Source of the DNA: Chitinophaga pinensis
GTDB taxonomy: Bacteria; Bacteroidota; Bacteroidia; Chitinophagales; Chitinophagaceae
Assembly: GCF_007896845.1 (NCBI RefSeq)
Contig: NZ_VOHS01000014.1
Location: 92,644-156,643, forward strand
Direction: 5' to 3'
DNA length: 64,000 bases
In this document: positions 42,895 to 51,840 of the stretch, piece by piece
Layout of the letters: each line of letters begins with the position of its first letter
How positions within the stretch are numbered: position 1 is the first letter of the stretch
Position numbers and translations under genes: made by a program
The notes under the pieces: model-generated
What the model saw: only the letters and a program-made list of their open reading frames with translations
Database searches by the model: none
What the model was told of the DNA's origin: nothing

Positions 42895-44535
42895 TTAGAT
42901 CTCCTTTACATTAATATAGAAGTTCGGATCTACTTTAAACTTCTTACGATCTGATAACGTCATCGTCATTGACTGCCAGTTTCTTCCCGGATAGATAAAA
43001 GTATAGCCATTATCTGTCAGGGTCACCTTTACAGGCATATTGAAGTTTTCTACATCCGTTACCCAGCGGAATTTCAGCTGAGAACCTTCAAAGTGATATT
43101 CGAGGGTAGGAATAGAAGTATGCATCAGGTACTGTTCAAATACCCTGTTGAAGTTCATCTTCGTTTTCTGATTGAAGAATTCCTCCACCTGTTGGGTAGT
43201 AACTGTCTGGTGATAGAAGGTTTTGTTCAGTCCGCGCAGGATCTCACGGAACATGTCATCGTTGTTCACGATCTGACGGATGGTGTGGATCATGTTCGCT
43301 CCCTTATAATACATATCGCCGCTACCTTCGTTGTTCACGCCATAAGCGCCGATGATAGGAATGTCATTTCTGATATTCTTTCTGATACCGGTGATATAAT
43401 TAAAAGCGGCTTCTTTTCCGAACTGGCACTGTATGAAAAGGGTTTCAGAGTAGTTGGTAAAGCTCTCATGCACCCACATATCCGCGATGTCTTTGGTGGT
43501 GATATTATTACCAAACCATTCATGACCACTTTCGTGGATGATGATGAAATCCCATTTCAGACCCCAGCCGCTACCGGAAAGATCGGTTCCTTTATAGCCC
43601 ATCTGGAACTTGTTGCCATAGGCAACGGCGCTCTGGTGTTCCATACCGAGGTGCGGAGATTCTACCAGTTTATAGCTGTCTTTGTAGAAGGGATATTTAC
43701 CAAACCAGAATTCGAAGCATTTCAGCATGTCTTTTACTACTTCGAAATGTGTCTTTGCCGTATCCACGTTATAGTCCATCACCCAATAACCGAGATCCAG
43801 TTTGCCCGCTTCGCCGGAATAGGTGTCTTTGATTTCGGTGTAGTGACCGATGTTCATAGCCACATCATAGTTATTGATGGGATTCGCCACATACCATGTC
43901 CATACAATGTTACCGTCACGGTCTGGTGCTTTCTTCTTCAGCCGGCCATTGGAGACGTTTACCAGATCAGGAGGGGTGGTTACACTGATTGTCATGTTAT
44001 CAGGTTCATCACTCTGGTGATCTTTATTGGGCCACCATACGCTGGCGCCAAGTCCCTGACAGGCCGTGGATACCCATGGTCTGTTTTGTTTGTCTTTTGT
44101 CCAGATCAGTCCTCCGTCCCATGGAGCATTCTTTGCCACACGAGGTTTACCGTGGTAGGCAATGTAGATCTTATTCGTTTTACCCTTTACCTGTTTCTTC
44201 GCTACCAGATCAATGAGGACCACATTTCCTTCTCTTTTAAAAGGCAGGCTTTGTTTGTCCTGTAAAACACTATCCACAGAAAGCGGTTCCTGCAGGTCGA
44301 TCTGCATAATACTGTCCATCTTCAATACCTTGTAGGTAATGGTGTTGGATCCGGCTATGGAACTGTCACTGAGGTTGGGTTTTACCTGCAGGTTGTAGGA
44401 TTTTACGTCCCACCACGCACGTTCACGGGTAATGGATCCCCGTAGCGTATCAGCCCGGGTAAATGTCGTTTGATGCTGGGCACCGGCAGACAAAGCCGTA
44501 AGCAAAACCAATAAAAGCATAGGAATGCCGCGCAT
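42895..44535 (-). CDS. M1-family zinc metallopeptidase (aminopeptidase N-like)
   Basis: 546 residues with a signal peptide (~1-19). N-terminal beta domain, then the catalytic domain with HESGHEWFGN and the third zinc ligand Glu 18-19 residues later in DMWVHESFTNYSE, matching HExxH-x18-E. The exopeptidase motif is GMEHQSAVAYGN in place of the usual GAMEN. The C-terminal helical ARM-like domain of classical aminopeptidase N is missing; members of this size are common in Bacteroidota. Likely a periplasmic aminopeptidase that complements the M28 and DPP4 enzymes elsewhere in the window. Confidence 0.92.
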   Translation of the reverse strand: MRGIPMLLLVLLTALSAGAQHQTTFTRADTLRGSITRERAWWDVKSYNLQVKPNLSDSSIAGSNTITYKVLKMDSIMQIDLQEPLSVDSVLQDKQSLPFKREGNVVLIDLVAKKQVKGKTNKIYIAYHGKPRVAKNAPWDGGLIWTKDKQNRPWVSTACQGLGASVWWPNKDHQSDEPDNMTISVTTPPDLVNVSNGRLKKKAPDRDGNIVWTWYVANPINNYDVAMNIGHYTEIKDTYSGEAGKLDLGYWVMDYNVDTAKTHFEVVKDMLKCFEFWFGKYPFYKDSYKLVESPHLGMEHQSAVAYGNKFQMGYKGTDLSGSGWGLKWDFIIIHESGHEWFGNNITTKDIADMWVHESFTNYSETLFIQCQFGKEAAFNYITGIRKNIRNDIPIIGAYGVNNEGSGDMYYKGANMIHTIRQIVNNDDMFREILRGLNKTFYHQTVTTQQVEEFFNQKTKMNFNRVFEQYLMHTSIPTLEYHFEGSQLKFRWVTDVENFNMPVKVTLTDNGYTFIYPGRNWQSMTMTLSDRKKFKVDPNFYINVKEI

Positions 44536-44673
44536 AGAAATTCTTATTTTATGGCGGAAAGGTATTAATTTTCGTTTAATAATGCCTAACGCTGAACGTT
44601 TAATGCTTAACGCTTTATACCGATATCCATGAGCGGCAAGCCGGGGACGTTCAGTGGCCGTAAGACCCTTCGC

Positions 44674-46305
44674 ATGTACAAGAGACTATTCTGCATACCG
44701 TTTATCGTATTTGTGGCTGCCTGCGGACATCCCGCTTCTACCGGCAAACAGGTGTTCCGGTACAATGTGCCGGAGGGGATTTCCTCACTGGATCCTGCAT
44801 TTGCCAAGAATCAGGCTATCATCTGGCCGGTAAAACAGCTATATAATACATTGGTGGAACCGGATGAGCAACTTAATATCCGGCCCTCACTGGCAAAACG
44901 CTGGGATGTGTCTGCGGATCATAAGACGTTTGTCTTTCATTTACGGACAGACGTTTATTTTCATGACAATGTCGTTTTTCCGGAGGGTAAAGGACGCCTG
45001 ATGACAGCGGCAGATGTGGTGTATAGTCTGCAACGCATTATGGATCCTGCTACGGCATCTCCCGGGGCATGGATCTTTAATGGAAAGGTAGATCCGGTCA
45101 AAGGCTTTCAGGCAATCAATGATTCTACCTTCCAACTGAACTTATTACAGCCTTTTCATCCCATCCTTGGTATTCTGAGTATGCAGTATTGCTCCATCAT
45201 TCCACATGAGGCAGTCGAAAAGTATGGCAAGGACTTCCGGAAACATCCCTGTGGAACGGGACCGTTTAGTTTTTCTTTCTGGGAAGAAGGGCAGGCGTTG
45301 GTCCTGCACCGTAATCCTCATTACTTTGAAAAGGACAGTGCCGGTCATGCATTACCTTATCTGGATGCGGTGAAAGTCAGTTTTCTGGACAGCAAGGCCA
45401 CCGAATTCCTCTTGTTCCGACAGGGACAGCTAGATTTCATGAATGATATAGACGCATCCTTTAAAGATGAAGTGCTGACAAAAAAAGGAAAACTGAAAAA
45501 AGAATGGGAAGGGAAACTGATCCTTGACAAGAGCCCTTATCTGAACATTGAATACTTCGGTTTTCTGCTGGATACCAGTAAGGCAAGCGTAAGACATTCA
45601 CCATCAGCGATAAAGAAAATCAGACAGGCTATCAACTACGGCATCGACCGAACACGGATGATCACCTATCTGCGTAACGGTATAGGCTATCCGGCTACGT
45701 CCGGGTTTGTGCCTATGGGATTACCGTCTTTTGATACGGCCAAAGTAAAAGGCTTCCGTTATGACCCTGAAAAGGCGAGAGCATTGCTGAAAGAAGCCGG
45801 ATTCCCGGAGGGAAAAGGACTGGCAACGGTCAGGTTACTTTCTATTCCCGTTTATGAAGATTATGCCAATTATGTAGCCAATCAGTTACAACAGGTAGGT
45901 ATACCCGTGCAGGTGGAAGTGATGCAAAAAGCACTGTTACTGGAACAGACGGCGAAGTCAGAAGCGCTGTTTTTCAGAGGTAGCTGGATGGCCGATTATG
46001 CAGATGCCGAAAACTACCTTGCGGTGTTTTACAGTAAAAATCCTGCTCCTCCGAATTATACCCGTTATGCCAATACGGCATTCGATAAGCTATATGAAAA
46101 GTCACTGAGCGAAAACAATGATTCGCTTCGTTCCCTCCTTTATCAGGAGATGGATCGGATGATTATTGCAGATGCTCCTGTCGTTCCATTATTCTATGAC
46201 GAAGTCATACATCTCGTCCAACCCAACGTCGAAGGATTTACAAGTAATGCCCTGAATCTCCTTGAACTGAGAAAAGTAAAGATCCGGACTTCTCAGCATC
46301 CCTGA
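44674..46305 (+). CDS. ABC-type peptide substrate-binding lipoprotein (SBP family 5)
   Basis: 543 residues from ATG 44674; signal peptide MYKRLFCIPFIVFVAAC with lipobox VAAC. Family 5 features include ISSLDPAFAKNQAIIWPVKQLYNTLVE, the Leu-Arg-x-Asp-V-x-FHDN segment (LRTDVYFHDN) and GTGPFSFSFWEEGQ. It binds oligopeptides or related compounds outside the inner membrane. No ABC permease or ATPase genes are in the window, so it is orphaned here; in Bacteroidota such lone proteins are frequent. Divergent from the M1 peptidase, which fits peptide use. Confidence 0.9.
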   Translation: MYKRLFCIPFIVFVAACGHPASTGKQVFRYNVPEGISSLDPAFAKNQAIIWPVKQLYNTLVEPDEQLNIRPSLAKRWDVSADHKTFVFHLRTDVYFHDNVVFPEGKGRLMTAADVVYSLQRIMDPATASPGAWIFNGKVDPVKGFQAINDSTFQLNLLQPFHPILGILSMQYCSIIPHEAVEKYGKDFRKHPCGTGPFSFSFWEEGQALVLHRNPHYFEKDSAGHALPYLDAVKVSFLDSKATEFLLFRQGQLDFMNDIDASFKDEVLTKKGKLKKEWEGKLILDKSPYLNIEYFGFLLDTSKASVRHSPSAIKKIRQAINYGIDRTRMITYLRNGIGYPATSGFVPMGLPSFDTAKVKGFRYDPEKARALLKEAGFPEGKGLATVRLLSIPVYEDYANYVANQLQQVGIPVQVEVMQKALLLEQTAKSEALFFRGSWMADYADAENYLAVFYSKNPAPPNYTRYANTAFDKLYEKSLSENNDSLRSLLYQEMDRMIIADAPVVPLFYDEVIHLVQPNVEGFTSNALNLLELRKVKIRTSQHP

Positions 46306-46363
46306 AAAAATACCTGTGTGAGAATTGCCGGCAAAGTTTGAAATTTGCAAGAAAGCAATTGTC

Positions 46364-47250
46364 ATGAACGGAGTTATGCATCCCTGGGAATCCCCTCATT
46401 TTATGATCGGCGGCGATCATCAGTCTCCCCGTTTTAATGCATTTACGATAGCGGAAAGGCTGGCATCCGGCAATACCTATCCGGCCTTCGTGCGCCGGGA
46501 TTTTTATAAGATCATGCTCTTTCACGGAGAAGCGGTATTCCATTTCGGAGATGAAAGTATTGCCGTTTCCGGGGATACTTTATTGTTCTTTCACCCGCGT
46601 TTGCCATATACCCATGGCGACATCAAAACTGACATTTCAGGGTATTGTTGTGTGTTCACAGAGGAGTTCTTCCGGGAGTATTTCAGAGGGAAGCTGGATG
46701 ACATTCCCTTATTTCAGTCAGGAGCGAAGCCTATATTTTCACTTGAAGCTGAAGCGGTTAAGGAAGTAACTATTGCTTTTGATAAGATAATCAGTGAGTT
46801 AAGAAGTGAATATGTATACAGATTTGAACTGATTCGCAGCTACATTATGGAGCTCATATATTACGCTTTGAAGCTTGCTCCGTTCGAAAATACGCAGCCT
46901 GAAACGAACGCAAGTGCCCGTATTACCGCTGTATTTTCAGAGCTGCTGGAGCGACAGTTTCCAGTGGATGTTTTCTCACCAAAGATACTTTTACGCACCC
47001 CTAAAGACTTCGCAGAACGACTCGCGATTCACGTCAATTACCTGAACCGGGCGGTTAAAAAAGAGACGGGTAAGACGACCTCCGAACTCATTTTGAGCGG
47101 CTGATCACAGAGGCAAAGGGAATGCTCCGCCATAGTAATATGAACATCGCAGAGATCAGCCATGCCCTCGGTTTTGAAGATCAGGCACACTTTACCACCT
47201 TCTTCCGGAAGCGGACGGATACCAGTCCGTCAGCCTTCAGGCAGGTTTGA
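46364..47250 (+). pseudogene. AraC-family transcription regulator, frameshifted in the DNA-binding domain
   Basis: N-terminal cupin-like ligand domain (FGDESIAVSGDTLLFFHPRLPYTHGD) and, from ~residue 205, the AraC DNA-binding domain (DFAERLAIHVNYLNRAVKKETGKTTSELIL). The frame stops at 47104, but in the next frame the second helix-turn-helix continues as ERLITEAKGMLRHSNMNIAE through LGFEDQAHFTTFFRKR to SAFRQV, stopping at 47250. One missing G near 47095 (TTGAG for TTGGAG) explains it. Without the repair the protein lacks its second helix-turn-helix and would not bind DNA normally. The start is taken at ATG 46364; an upstream TTG frame exists. It probably controls the dehydrogenase gene 77 nt downstream. 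Confidence 0.87.
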
Positions 47251-47301
47251 ATTTCACAAACATTGGTTTGATCATCGCAAAAGGTACATAGATAGTCATC
47301 C

Positions 47302-47309
47302 TACCTTTG
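47302..47309 (+). promoter_or_regulatory. -7 element (TACCTTTG) of the dehydrogenase gene
   Basis: Full TAnnTTTG match 18 nt before ATG 47328; it lies inside the longer TTG-started frame, supporting the shorter start. Confidence 0.5.
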
Positions 47310-47327
47310 AAGGGTAAAAATGAGACT

Positions 47328-48350
47328 ATGGAAAAGATAAATGAACGCACTTTACAGGCGCCGATCGACTCGCCATTTGATGGCGCCTCCACTGCTTCGG
47401 CTGTAATCAGCGGTATTGACCTGTCCGGAAAAACGGCAATTGTCACGGGAGGTTATGCAGGTATCGGCACAGAAACAACCCGCGTGTTGGCGAAAGCCGG
47501 TGCAAAAGTGATCGTACCGGCGCGTGATATCCGGAAGGCAGCTGACGCATTGGCAGGAATAGATGGAGTGGTCATCGAGCAGATGGACCTCATGGATCCG
47601 GCATCAATTGCCGCATTTGCTGCGAAATTTCTGGCTGGCGGACAGCCTTTACATATCCTTATTAATAGCGCCGGTATTATGGCCAATCCGCTTACCCGGG
47701 ATGCCAGAGGTTTCGAATCACAGTTTGCTACTAACCACCTTGGGCATTTTCAGTTGACCGTCAGCCTTTGGCCGGCATTGCAAAAAGCAAACGGTGCAAG
47801 GATCGTGGCTTTGTCTTCGTGGGGACATCGGTATTCGCCGGTCGTATTTGAGGATATCCATTTTGAGGAGCGTCCGTATGATCCGTGGAAGGCGTATGGT
47901 CAGTCGAAAACGGCGAATGTCTTGTTTGCTGTTGAGGCGGATCGCCGGGGGCAGGTTGATGGGATACGCGCTTTTGCGGTGCATCCGGGGAGTATTGTTA
48001 GTACAGATCTGAAACGCTATATACCTGAAGAACAGTTGATTAAAATGGGAGCATTGGATCAGGAGGGGAATCCGGTGATAGACCCGGCGAGACAGCTGAA
48101 GACGATTGAGCAGGGGGCGGCGACGAGTGTGTGGTGTGCGACGAGTCCTTTGCTGGAAGGAAAAGGTGGTGTGTATTGTGAGAATTCGGATATATCGCCG
48201 ATGGCGGAAAGTGATGGTACGCAGGGGAGTAATGATCTGAGTCAGCGGAAGGCGTCAAAGGCGTTTGGGGTGTTGCCGTATGCGATTGCTGCGGAGGATG
48301 CGGTGCGGTTGTGGCAAGTGAGTGAGGAGTTGGTTGGTGTGCGTCTTTGA
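47328..48350 (+). CDS. short-chain dehydrogenase/reductase
   Basis: 340 residues. NAD(P)-binding TGGYAGIG, structural NSAGIM, catalytic Ser in VALSSWGHR and YxxxK as YGQSKTAN; the N-terminal extension of ~30 residues and the HYSPVVFEDIHFEERPYD-like middle fit the retinol-dehydrogenase-like/oxidoreductase branch often found next to AraC regulators. Substrate unknown. From about 47900 the plus strand becomes strongly G-rich: 48061-48360 has 126 G to 41 C by hand count, with codons ending in G, leading into the repeats and stem-loop copy C. Confidence 0.9.
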   Translation: MEKINERTLQAPIDSPFDGASTASAVISGIDLSGKTAIVTGGYAGIGTETTRVLAKAGAKVIVPARDIRKAADALAGIDGVVIEQMDLMDPASIAAFAAKFLAGGQPLHILINSAGIMANPLTRDARGFESQFATNHLGHFQLTVSLWPALQKANGARIVALSSWGHRYSPVVFEDIHFEERPYDPWKAYGQSKTANVLFAVEADRRGQVDGIRAFAVHPGSIVSTDLKRYIPEEQLIKMGALDQEGNPVIDPARQLKTIEQGAATSVWCATSPLLEGKGGVYCENSDISPMAESDGTQGSNDLSQRKASKAFGVLPYAIAAEDAVRLWQVSEELVGVRL

Positions 48351-48477
48351 GGTTTGGTTTTGTGCTTCCGTCTTTGAAGGGTTGGTGGTTTTGAAGGGTT
48401 GGTCTTGTGCTTTAGTTTTGAGCGTTGGTGTTTTGAGTGGAGGAATTCGTTTTGAAGGGTTGGTCTTACGCTGCGGT
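48351..48477 (+). repeat. G/T-rich tract with repeated TTTTGAAGGGTTGGT words
   Basis: Directly after the dehydrogenase stop, TTTGAAGGGTTGGT or close variants occur at least four times (near 48373, 48391, 48450 and in shorter form between), with almost no C or A. It continues the G-skew up to the stem-loop element. Confidence 0.7.
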
Positions 48478-48619
48478 TTCAGATGGGACCTCTGGCTGAC
48501 GCTCTTTGAAGGTACTACGTATGAGGCGTGGGGAGGTCGTGTCGGGCTTTGGGGATCTATTGAGGGGATCAAGCGGATGGGCGTTCTTCAAAGACCTAAG
48601 GCCAGGGTCTCCATCTGAA
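48478..48619 (+). repeat. interspersed stem-loop element, copy C (G-tract loop)
   Basis: Outer ends TTCAGATGGGACC and GGTCTCCATCTGAA, then CTGGC / GCCAG and CTCTTTGAAG / CTTCAAAGA. More diverged than A and B in the loop, but again four G-tracts: 48530-48533, 48544-48546, 48551-48554, 48564-48567. It lacks the ATTAAACCCC segment of A and B. Confidence 0.75.
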
Positions 48620-48730
48620 ATCCTTCGCTGTGACGAGGTTGACGATGTGTGAATTTTCCTCTGGAGGGATTGACTGAAAAGCTATTATGCAGATAGGTAG
48701 ATCATTTGCAGGGTGATCAGGTTAGTTATT

Positions 48731-48768
48731 AAGCCAATGGCTTCCGATTATTTGGATGCCATTGGCTT
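48731..48768 (+). terminator. hairpin, possible terminator
   Basis: 11-bp perfect stem AAGCCAATGGC / GCCATTGGCTT with a 16-nt loop; outer bases GTTATT and AATAAC can extend it. It is 380 nt after the dehydrogenase stop, so it may end transcripts that read through the stem-loop element. Confidence 0.5.
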
Positions 48769-48808
48769 ATTTAATAACGGGGCATCATTGGCTTTTCATT
48801 GAATTATC

Positions 48809-48945
48809 ATTATCACGACCACCATCACCCTACTATCATTATTACTACCACTACCACTATCACTACTACTACTACACTATTATTATTACTATTATTACTA
48901 CTGCTATTAGTACTACTACTACTATTATTATCGCTATGACTGCTC
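48809..48945. repeat. degenerate trinucleotide microsatellite (ATC/ACT/ATT)n
   Basis: About 45 consecutive triplets of the kinds ATT, ATC, ACC, ACT with only scattered changes. The open frames through it encode Tyr/His or Ile/Thr runs without start context and are not considered genes. Confidence 0.85.
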
Positions 48946-49018
48946 GTGTTATTTCAGGGAGGTAATTATAATAAGTGCTGAATTCGTTATATTTTGAATA
49001 CACAACGAAAATGCCCCC

Positions 49019-49180
49019 GTGAGAATTGCATTAATCATTTGCACAAGTTTTATCAGTCAGATCATGAACGGGCAATCTGAGGGAGGTATTAATAATATCA
49101 CAGACAAAAACTATTCATTGGTAGAAGGTTATCCTGAGCCGGGACGTAACTATTTTGCCAATGTTGTATACAGTTTGTAA
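49019..49180 (+). pseudogene. remnant of a TonB-dependent receptor (N-terminal signal joined to last beta-strand)
   Basis: A 53-codon frame with a GTG start. The first ~20 residues (MRIALIICTSFISQIMNGQS) resemble a signal peptide, and the remainder ends in YPEPGRNYFANVVYSL, the typical final beta-strand of TonB-dependent outer-membrane receptors, where PGRxYFxxxxYxL/F with a terminal aromatic or Leu directs BAM insertion. A whole receptor would be 600-800 residues, so this looks like an internal deletion that fused the two ends. Its stop codon is 2 nt from the ATG of the di-haem peroxidase, so it may still lead that operon. It could instead be a chance small protein. Confidence 0.5.
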
Positions 49181-49182
49181 AC

Positions 49183-50271
49183 ATGCAGGTAAGCGGGTAT
49201 AAAATATTGATTTCCATATTACTGGTGGCCGGATTGTCCATCGCAGGGTTCCACAGGCAGGGACCTGAACCCCTGCATATAGACTATCCGGCCTACTTTG
49301 GTAACAGGACCTTCATACCGGATGATAATCCGACTACGGTGGAGGGGGTGGCATTGGGCAGACGGCTGTTTTATGAAAAGAGATTGTCCGTCAGCCGGCA
49401 GATGTCCTGCGGAACCTGTCACCGGCAGGAGCTGGCATTTACAGATGGCAAAGTATTCAGTGAGGGAGCAGATGGGAGTCTGCAACCACGTAATACCATG
49501 TCGTTGGTAAACCTCCTTTGGGTACGTAACTTTTTCTGGGATGGCCGTGTCGCCGGACTGGAAATGCAGGCGGCGGTACCGCTGACCAACGCGCATGAAA
49601 TGGGACAATCACTGGCTGTGTCTGCGGCGCTCCTCTCGGGAGAGCCCGTATATAGATCCTTGTTCAGCAAAGCTTTCGGGACAGATAGTATGACAGGAGA
49701 GGGGATTGTAAAGGCGCTTTCTCAGTTTGAGCGTACGCTGGTTTCTGCGAATGCGCCTTACGATCAATACCTGCGTGGCGACTATCAGCCGACGGTTGCT
49801 GAGTTGAACGGGATCAGTCTTTTTTATGGCAATCCGGATGCTGCAAGGAATGTACGCGGTGCAGGTTGCGCACACTGTCATGGTGGTCCGAAGACATATA
49901 TCGAGTTATACCATAATAACGGACTGGATTCGATACCTGCGAATCCGGGCAGGGAGCTTGTCAGCGGTCAGTCTTACGACCGGGGCCGTTTCAGGGTAGT
50001 GTCATTACGGAATATTGCTTTGACGGCGCCTTATATGCATGACGGAAGGTTTAAGACTTTGGAAGAAGTATTGTCTCACTATAACGAGCATATTAAACTA
50101 AGTAAAACATTGAGTCCGTTTCTGCAAGGTGTTGGTAATTCGAATGCGCTGGATGGTCTGACGCTGGGATTGACCGATAGTGAAAAAAAGGACTTGTTGG
50201 CGTTTATGCATATGCTGACGGATCCGACTTTTATCTCAGATAAGCGGTTTTCTGATCCCTTTCAGGATTGA
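49183..50271 (+). CDS. di-haem cytochrome c peroxidase (CcpA/MauG family)
   Basis: 362 residues, signal peptide or anchor at 1-~20. Two c-type haem sites: CGTCH (in MSCGTCHRQELAF) and CAHCH (in GAGCAHCHGGPK), plus distal-site segments typical of the family (NAHEMGQS, APYMHDGRFKTLEEVLSHY). It acts in the periplasm, reducing hydrogen peroxide with electrons from cytochrome c, or in MauG-like members modifying a partner. It forms a unit with the molybdopterin-domain gene 111 nt downstream, and the receptor remnant upstream; a similar receptor-peroxidase arrangement suggests a metal-related role, which is inference. Confidence 0.92.
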   Translation: MQVSGYKILISILLVAGLSIAGFHRQGPEPLHIDYPAYFGNRTFIPDDNPTTVEGVALGRRLFYEKRLSVSRQMSCGTCHRQELAFTDGKVFSEGADGSLQPRNTMSLVNLLWVRNFFWDGRVAGLEMQAAVPLTNAHEMGQSLAVSAALLSGEPVYRSLFSKAFGTDSMTGEGIVKALSQFERTLVSANAPYDQYLRGDYQPTVAELNGISLFYGNPDAARNVRGAGCAHCHGGPKTYIELYHNNGLDSIPANPGRELVSGQSYDRGRFRVVSLRNIALTAPYMHDGRFKTLEEVLSHYNEHIKLSKTLSPFLQGVGNSNALDGLTLGLTDSEKKDLLAFMHMLTDPTFISDKRFSDPFQD

Positions 50272-50382
50272 TTGTATACTGTTGTGACACACGCTTTTAA
50301 TTAAACGGGGTAAATGCCTGATAACGAGTTGCTTCGAGCGGCTCACATGTCAATACTTAATTTTAATTCTTAATTCAATATC

Positions 50383-50880
50383 ATGAACATCTTCCGTAGT
50401 GTAATCGTCCTGAGTTTTCAGCTGGCATTTATTGTTTCCGCTTATGCCCAGACCGGTCCGGGCATAAAGATCAGTGGTGAGGTGACAAAACCCCTGACGT
50501 TATCCATAGAAGATCTTGCGAAGATGAAGCGGAGTACGGCGGTGCTGACTGACAGGGACGGGAAGCCGCATAATTATCAGGGTGTTGCTTTGCAGGAATT
50601 GCTTGAGCAGGCTGGCGTGACGATGGGTAAACAGTTGCGCGGTGAACAACTGACCAAATACCTGATGGTGAAATGTGCAGATGGGTATGAGGTATTGTTT
50701 TCGCTCGCAGAGCTGGACAGTAGTTTTACGGACCGTGTGGTGATACTGGCTGATAAATTGGAAAATGGTCCTTTACCCGATGGAAAAGGTCCCTTCAGAC
50801 TGGTTGTACCCGGTGAGAAAAAACCGGCCAGAAGTAGCTTTCAGGTGGTCGAAATGGTGATCCGCTATGCTAAAGATTAA
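50383..50880 (+). CDS. exported molybdopterin-domain (sulfite oxidase-like) protein
   Basis: 165 residues with a signal peptide (cleavage after AYA-Q). The mature part is a single oxidoreductase molybdopterin-binding-like domain (KISGEVTKPLTLSIEDLAKM, NYQGVALQELLEQAGV, KCADGYEVLFSLAEL, PFRLVVPGEKKPARS). The Cys that binds molybdenum in sulfite oxidases is not at the usual place, and such short proteins probably do not carry the cofactor. Function unknown; position suggests association with the peroxidase. A 7-bp hairpin (50917-50935) follows. Confidence 0.85.
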   Translation: MNIFRSVIVLSFQLAFIVSAYAQTGPGIKISGEVTKPLTLSIEDLAKMKRSTAVLTDRDGKPHNYQGVALQELLEQAGVTMGKQLRGEQLTKYLMVKCADGYEVLFSLAELDSSFTDRVVILADKLENGPLPDGKGPFRLVVPGEKKPARSSFQVVEMVIRYAKD

Positions 50881-51035
50881 TGGTTTTTATAATTTTAACA
50901 TTTCTTAAACACGCCGCAGTGGCTAACCGCCACTGAATAATTATGCTCTGTAACTGATAAGTAATTATTTATGAGGCTTCACGATCATTTTAATCTAACT
51001 TTGTTCTCTTATTCAATTACGTTTAAAGAGAGAAA

Positions 51036-51806
51036 ATGACTGCGATTCTGATATTCTTTTTTTCCCACTGGTTTTTGTCGTTGTTCTTTCACACCTTTTT
51101 CCTGCATAGATATGCATCCCATCAGATGTATACTGTGAGCAAAGGTTGGGAGAGAATATTTTACTTCTGCACCTGGTTTTTCCAGGGTACATCTTACTTA
51201 GTACCAAGAGCATATGGTTCCATGCACCGCATGCACCATGAATTCAGCGATACTGAACATGATCCGCATTCTCCACACTTCTTCAAAGATGTATGGTCAA
51301 TGATGTGGCAGACACGTAAGCTGTACAACGACATTTATCATAAGAAGGTAGTTCTGGATGAGAAGTTTACCAAAAATCCTCCGTTACCGGTATGGGATGC
51401 GCTGGATCGTTTTGGCGATCACACGGCGGTTCGTCTGGCATGGGCAGGTCTTTACATTGCTTTCTATGTAGCATTTGCTCCAGCCTGGTATTGGTTCCTG
51501 CTGTTGCCTATCCACTTCCTGATCGGACCTGTACAGGGTGCCGTTGTGAACTGGTGTGGTCATAAATACGGTTATCAGAACTTTGATAATGGTGACAAAT
51601 CCCGTAATAGTTCTCCATGGGGTATCCTGCTGCTGGGTGAGTTGTTCCAGAACAACCACCACAAACATGGTGACAGTCCTAACTTTGCGAAGAAATGGTT
51701 TGAATTTGATCCGACCTATCCGGTAATGAAGTTCTTCAACTTCATCGGCATCATCAAACTGAAGAAAGCGCAGGTGAAGGTGGTTAACATGAAAGCAGCT
51801 GCTTAA
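51036..51806 (+). CDS. acyl-CoA/acyl-lipid delta-9-type fatty acid desaturase
   Basis: 256 residues. The histidine boxes of the membrane di-iron desaturases are present: HRYASH (~24-29), HRMHHEF (~67-73) and NNHHKH (~205-210), with ~4 membrane helices between. It inserts a cis double bond into saturated acyl chains to adjust membrane fluidity. Monocistronic, ended by a 19-bp hairpin shared with the convergent HAD gene. Confidence 0.92.
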   Translation: MTAILIFFFSHWFLSLFFHTFFLHRYASHQMYTVSKGWERIFYFCTWFFQGTSYLVPRAYGSMHRMHHEFSDTEHDPHSPHFFKDVWSMMWQTRKLYNDIYHKKVVLDEKFTKNPPLPVWDALDRFGDHTAVRLAWAGLYIAFYVAFAPAWYWFLLLPIHFLIGPVQGAVVNWCGHKYGYQNFDNGDKSRNSSPWGILLLGELFQNNHHKHGDSPNFAKKWFEFDPTYPVMKFFNFIGIIKLKKAQVKVVNMKAAA

Positions 51807-51840
51807 ACAAGATAGTAAGTAGAAATAGATAGAAACACTA

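Noticed and set aside
43093..44265. 390-codon open frame on the plus strand
   Set aside because: Antisense shadow of the M1 metallopeptidase gene.
48756..48965. Open frame with Tyr/His and Ile/Thr runs
   Set aside because: It is a translation of the trinucleotide microsatellite and the preceding hairpin, not a gene.
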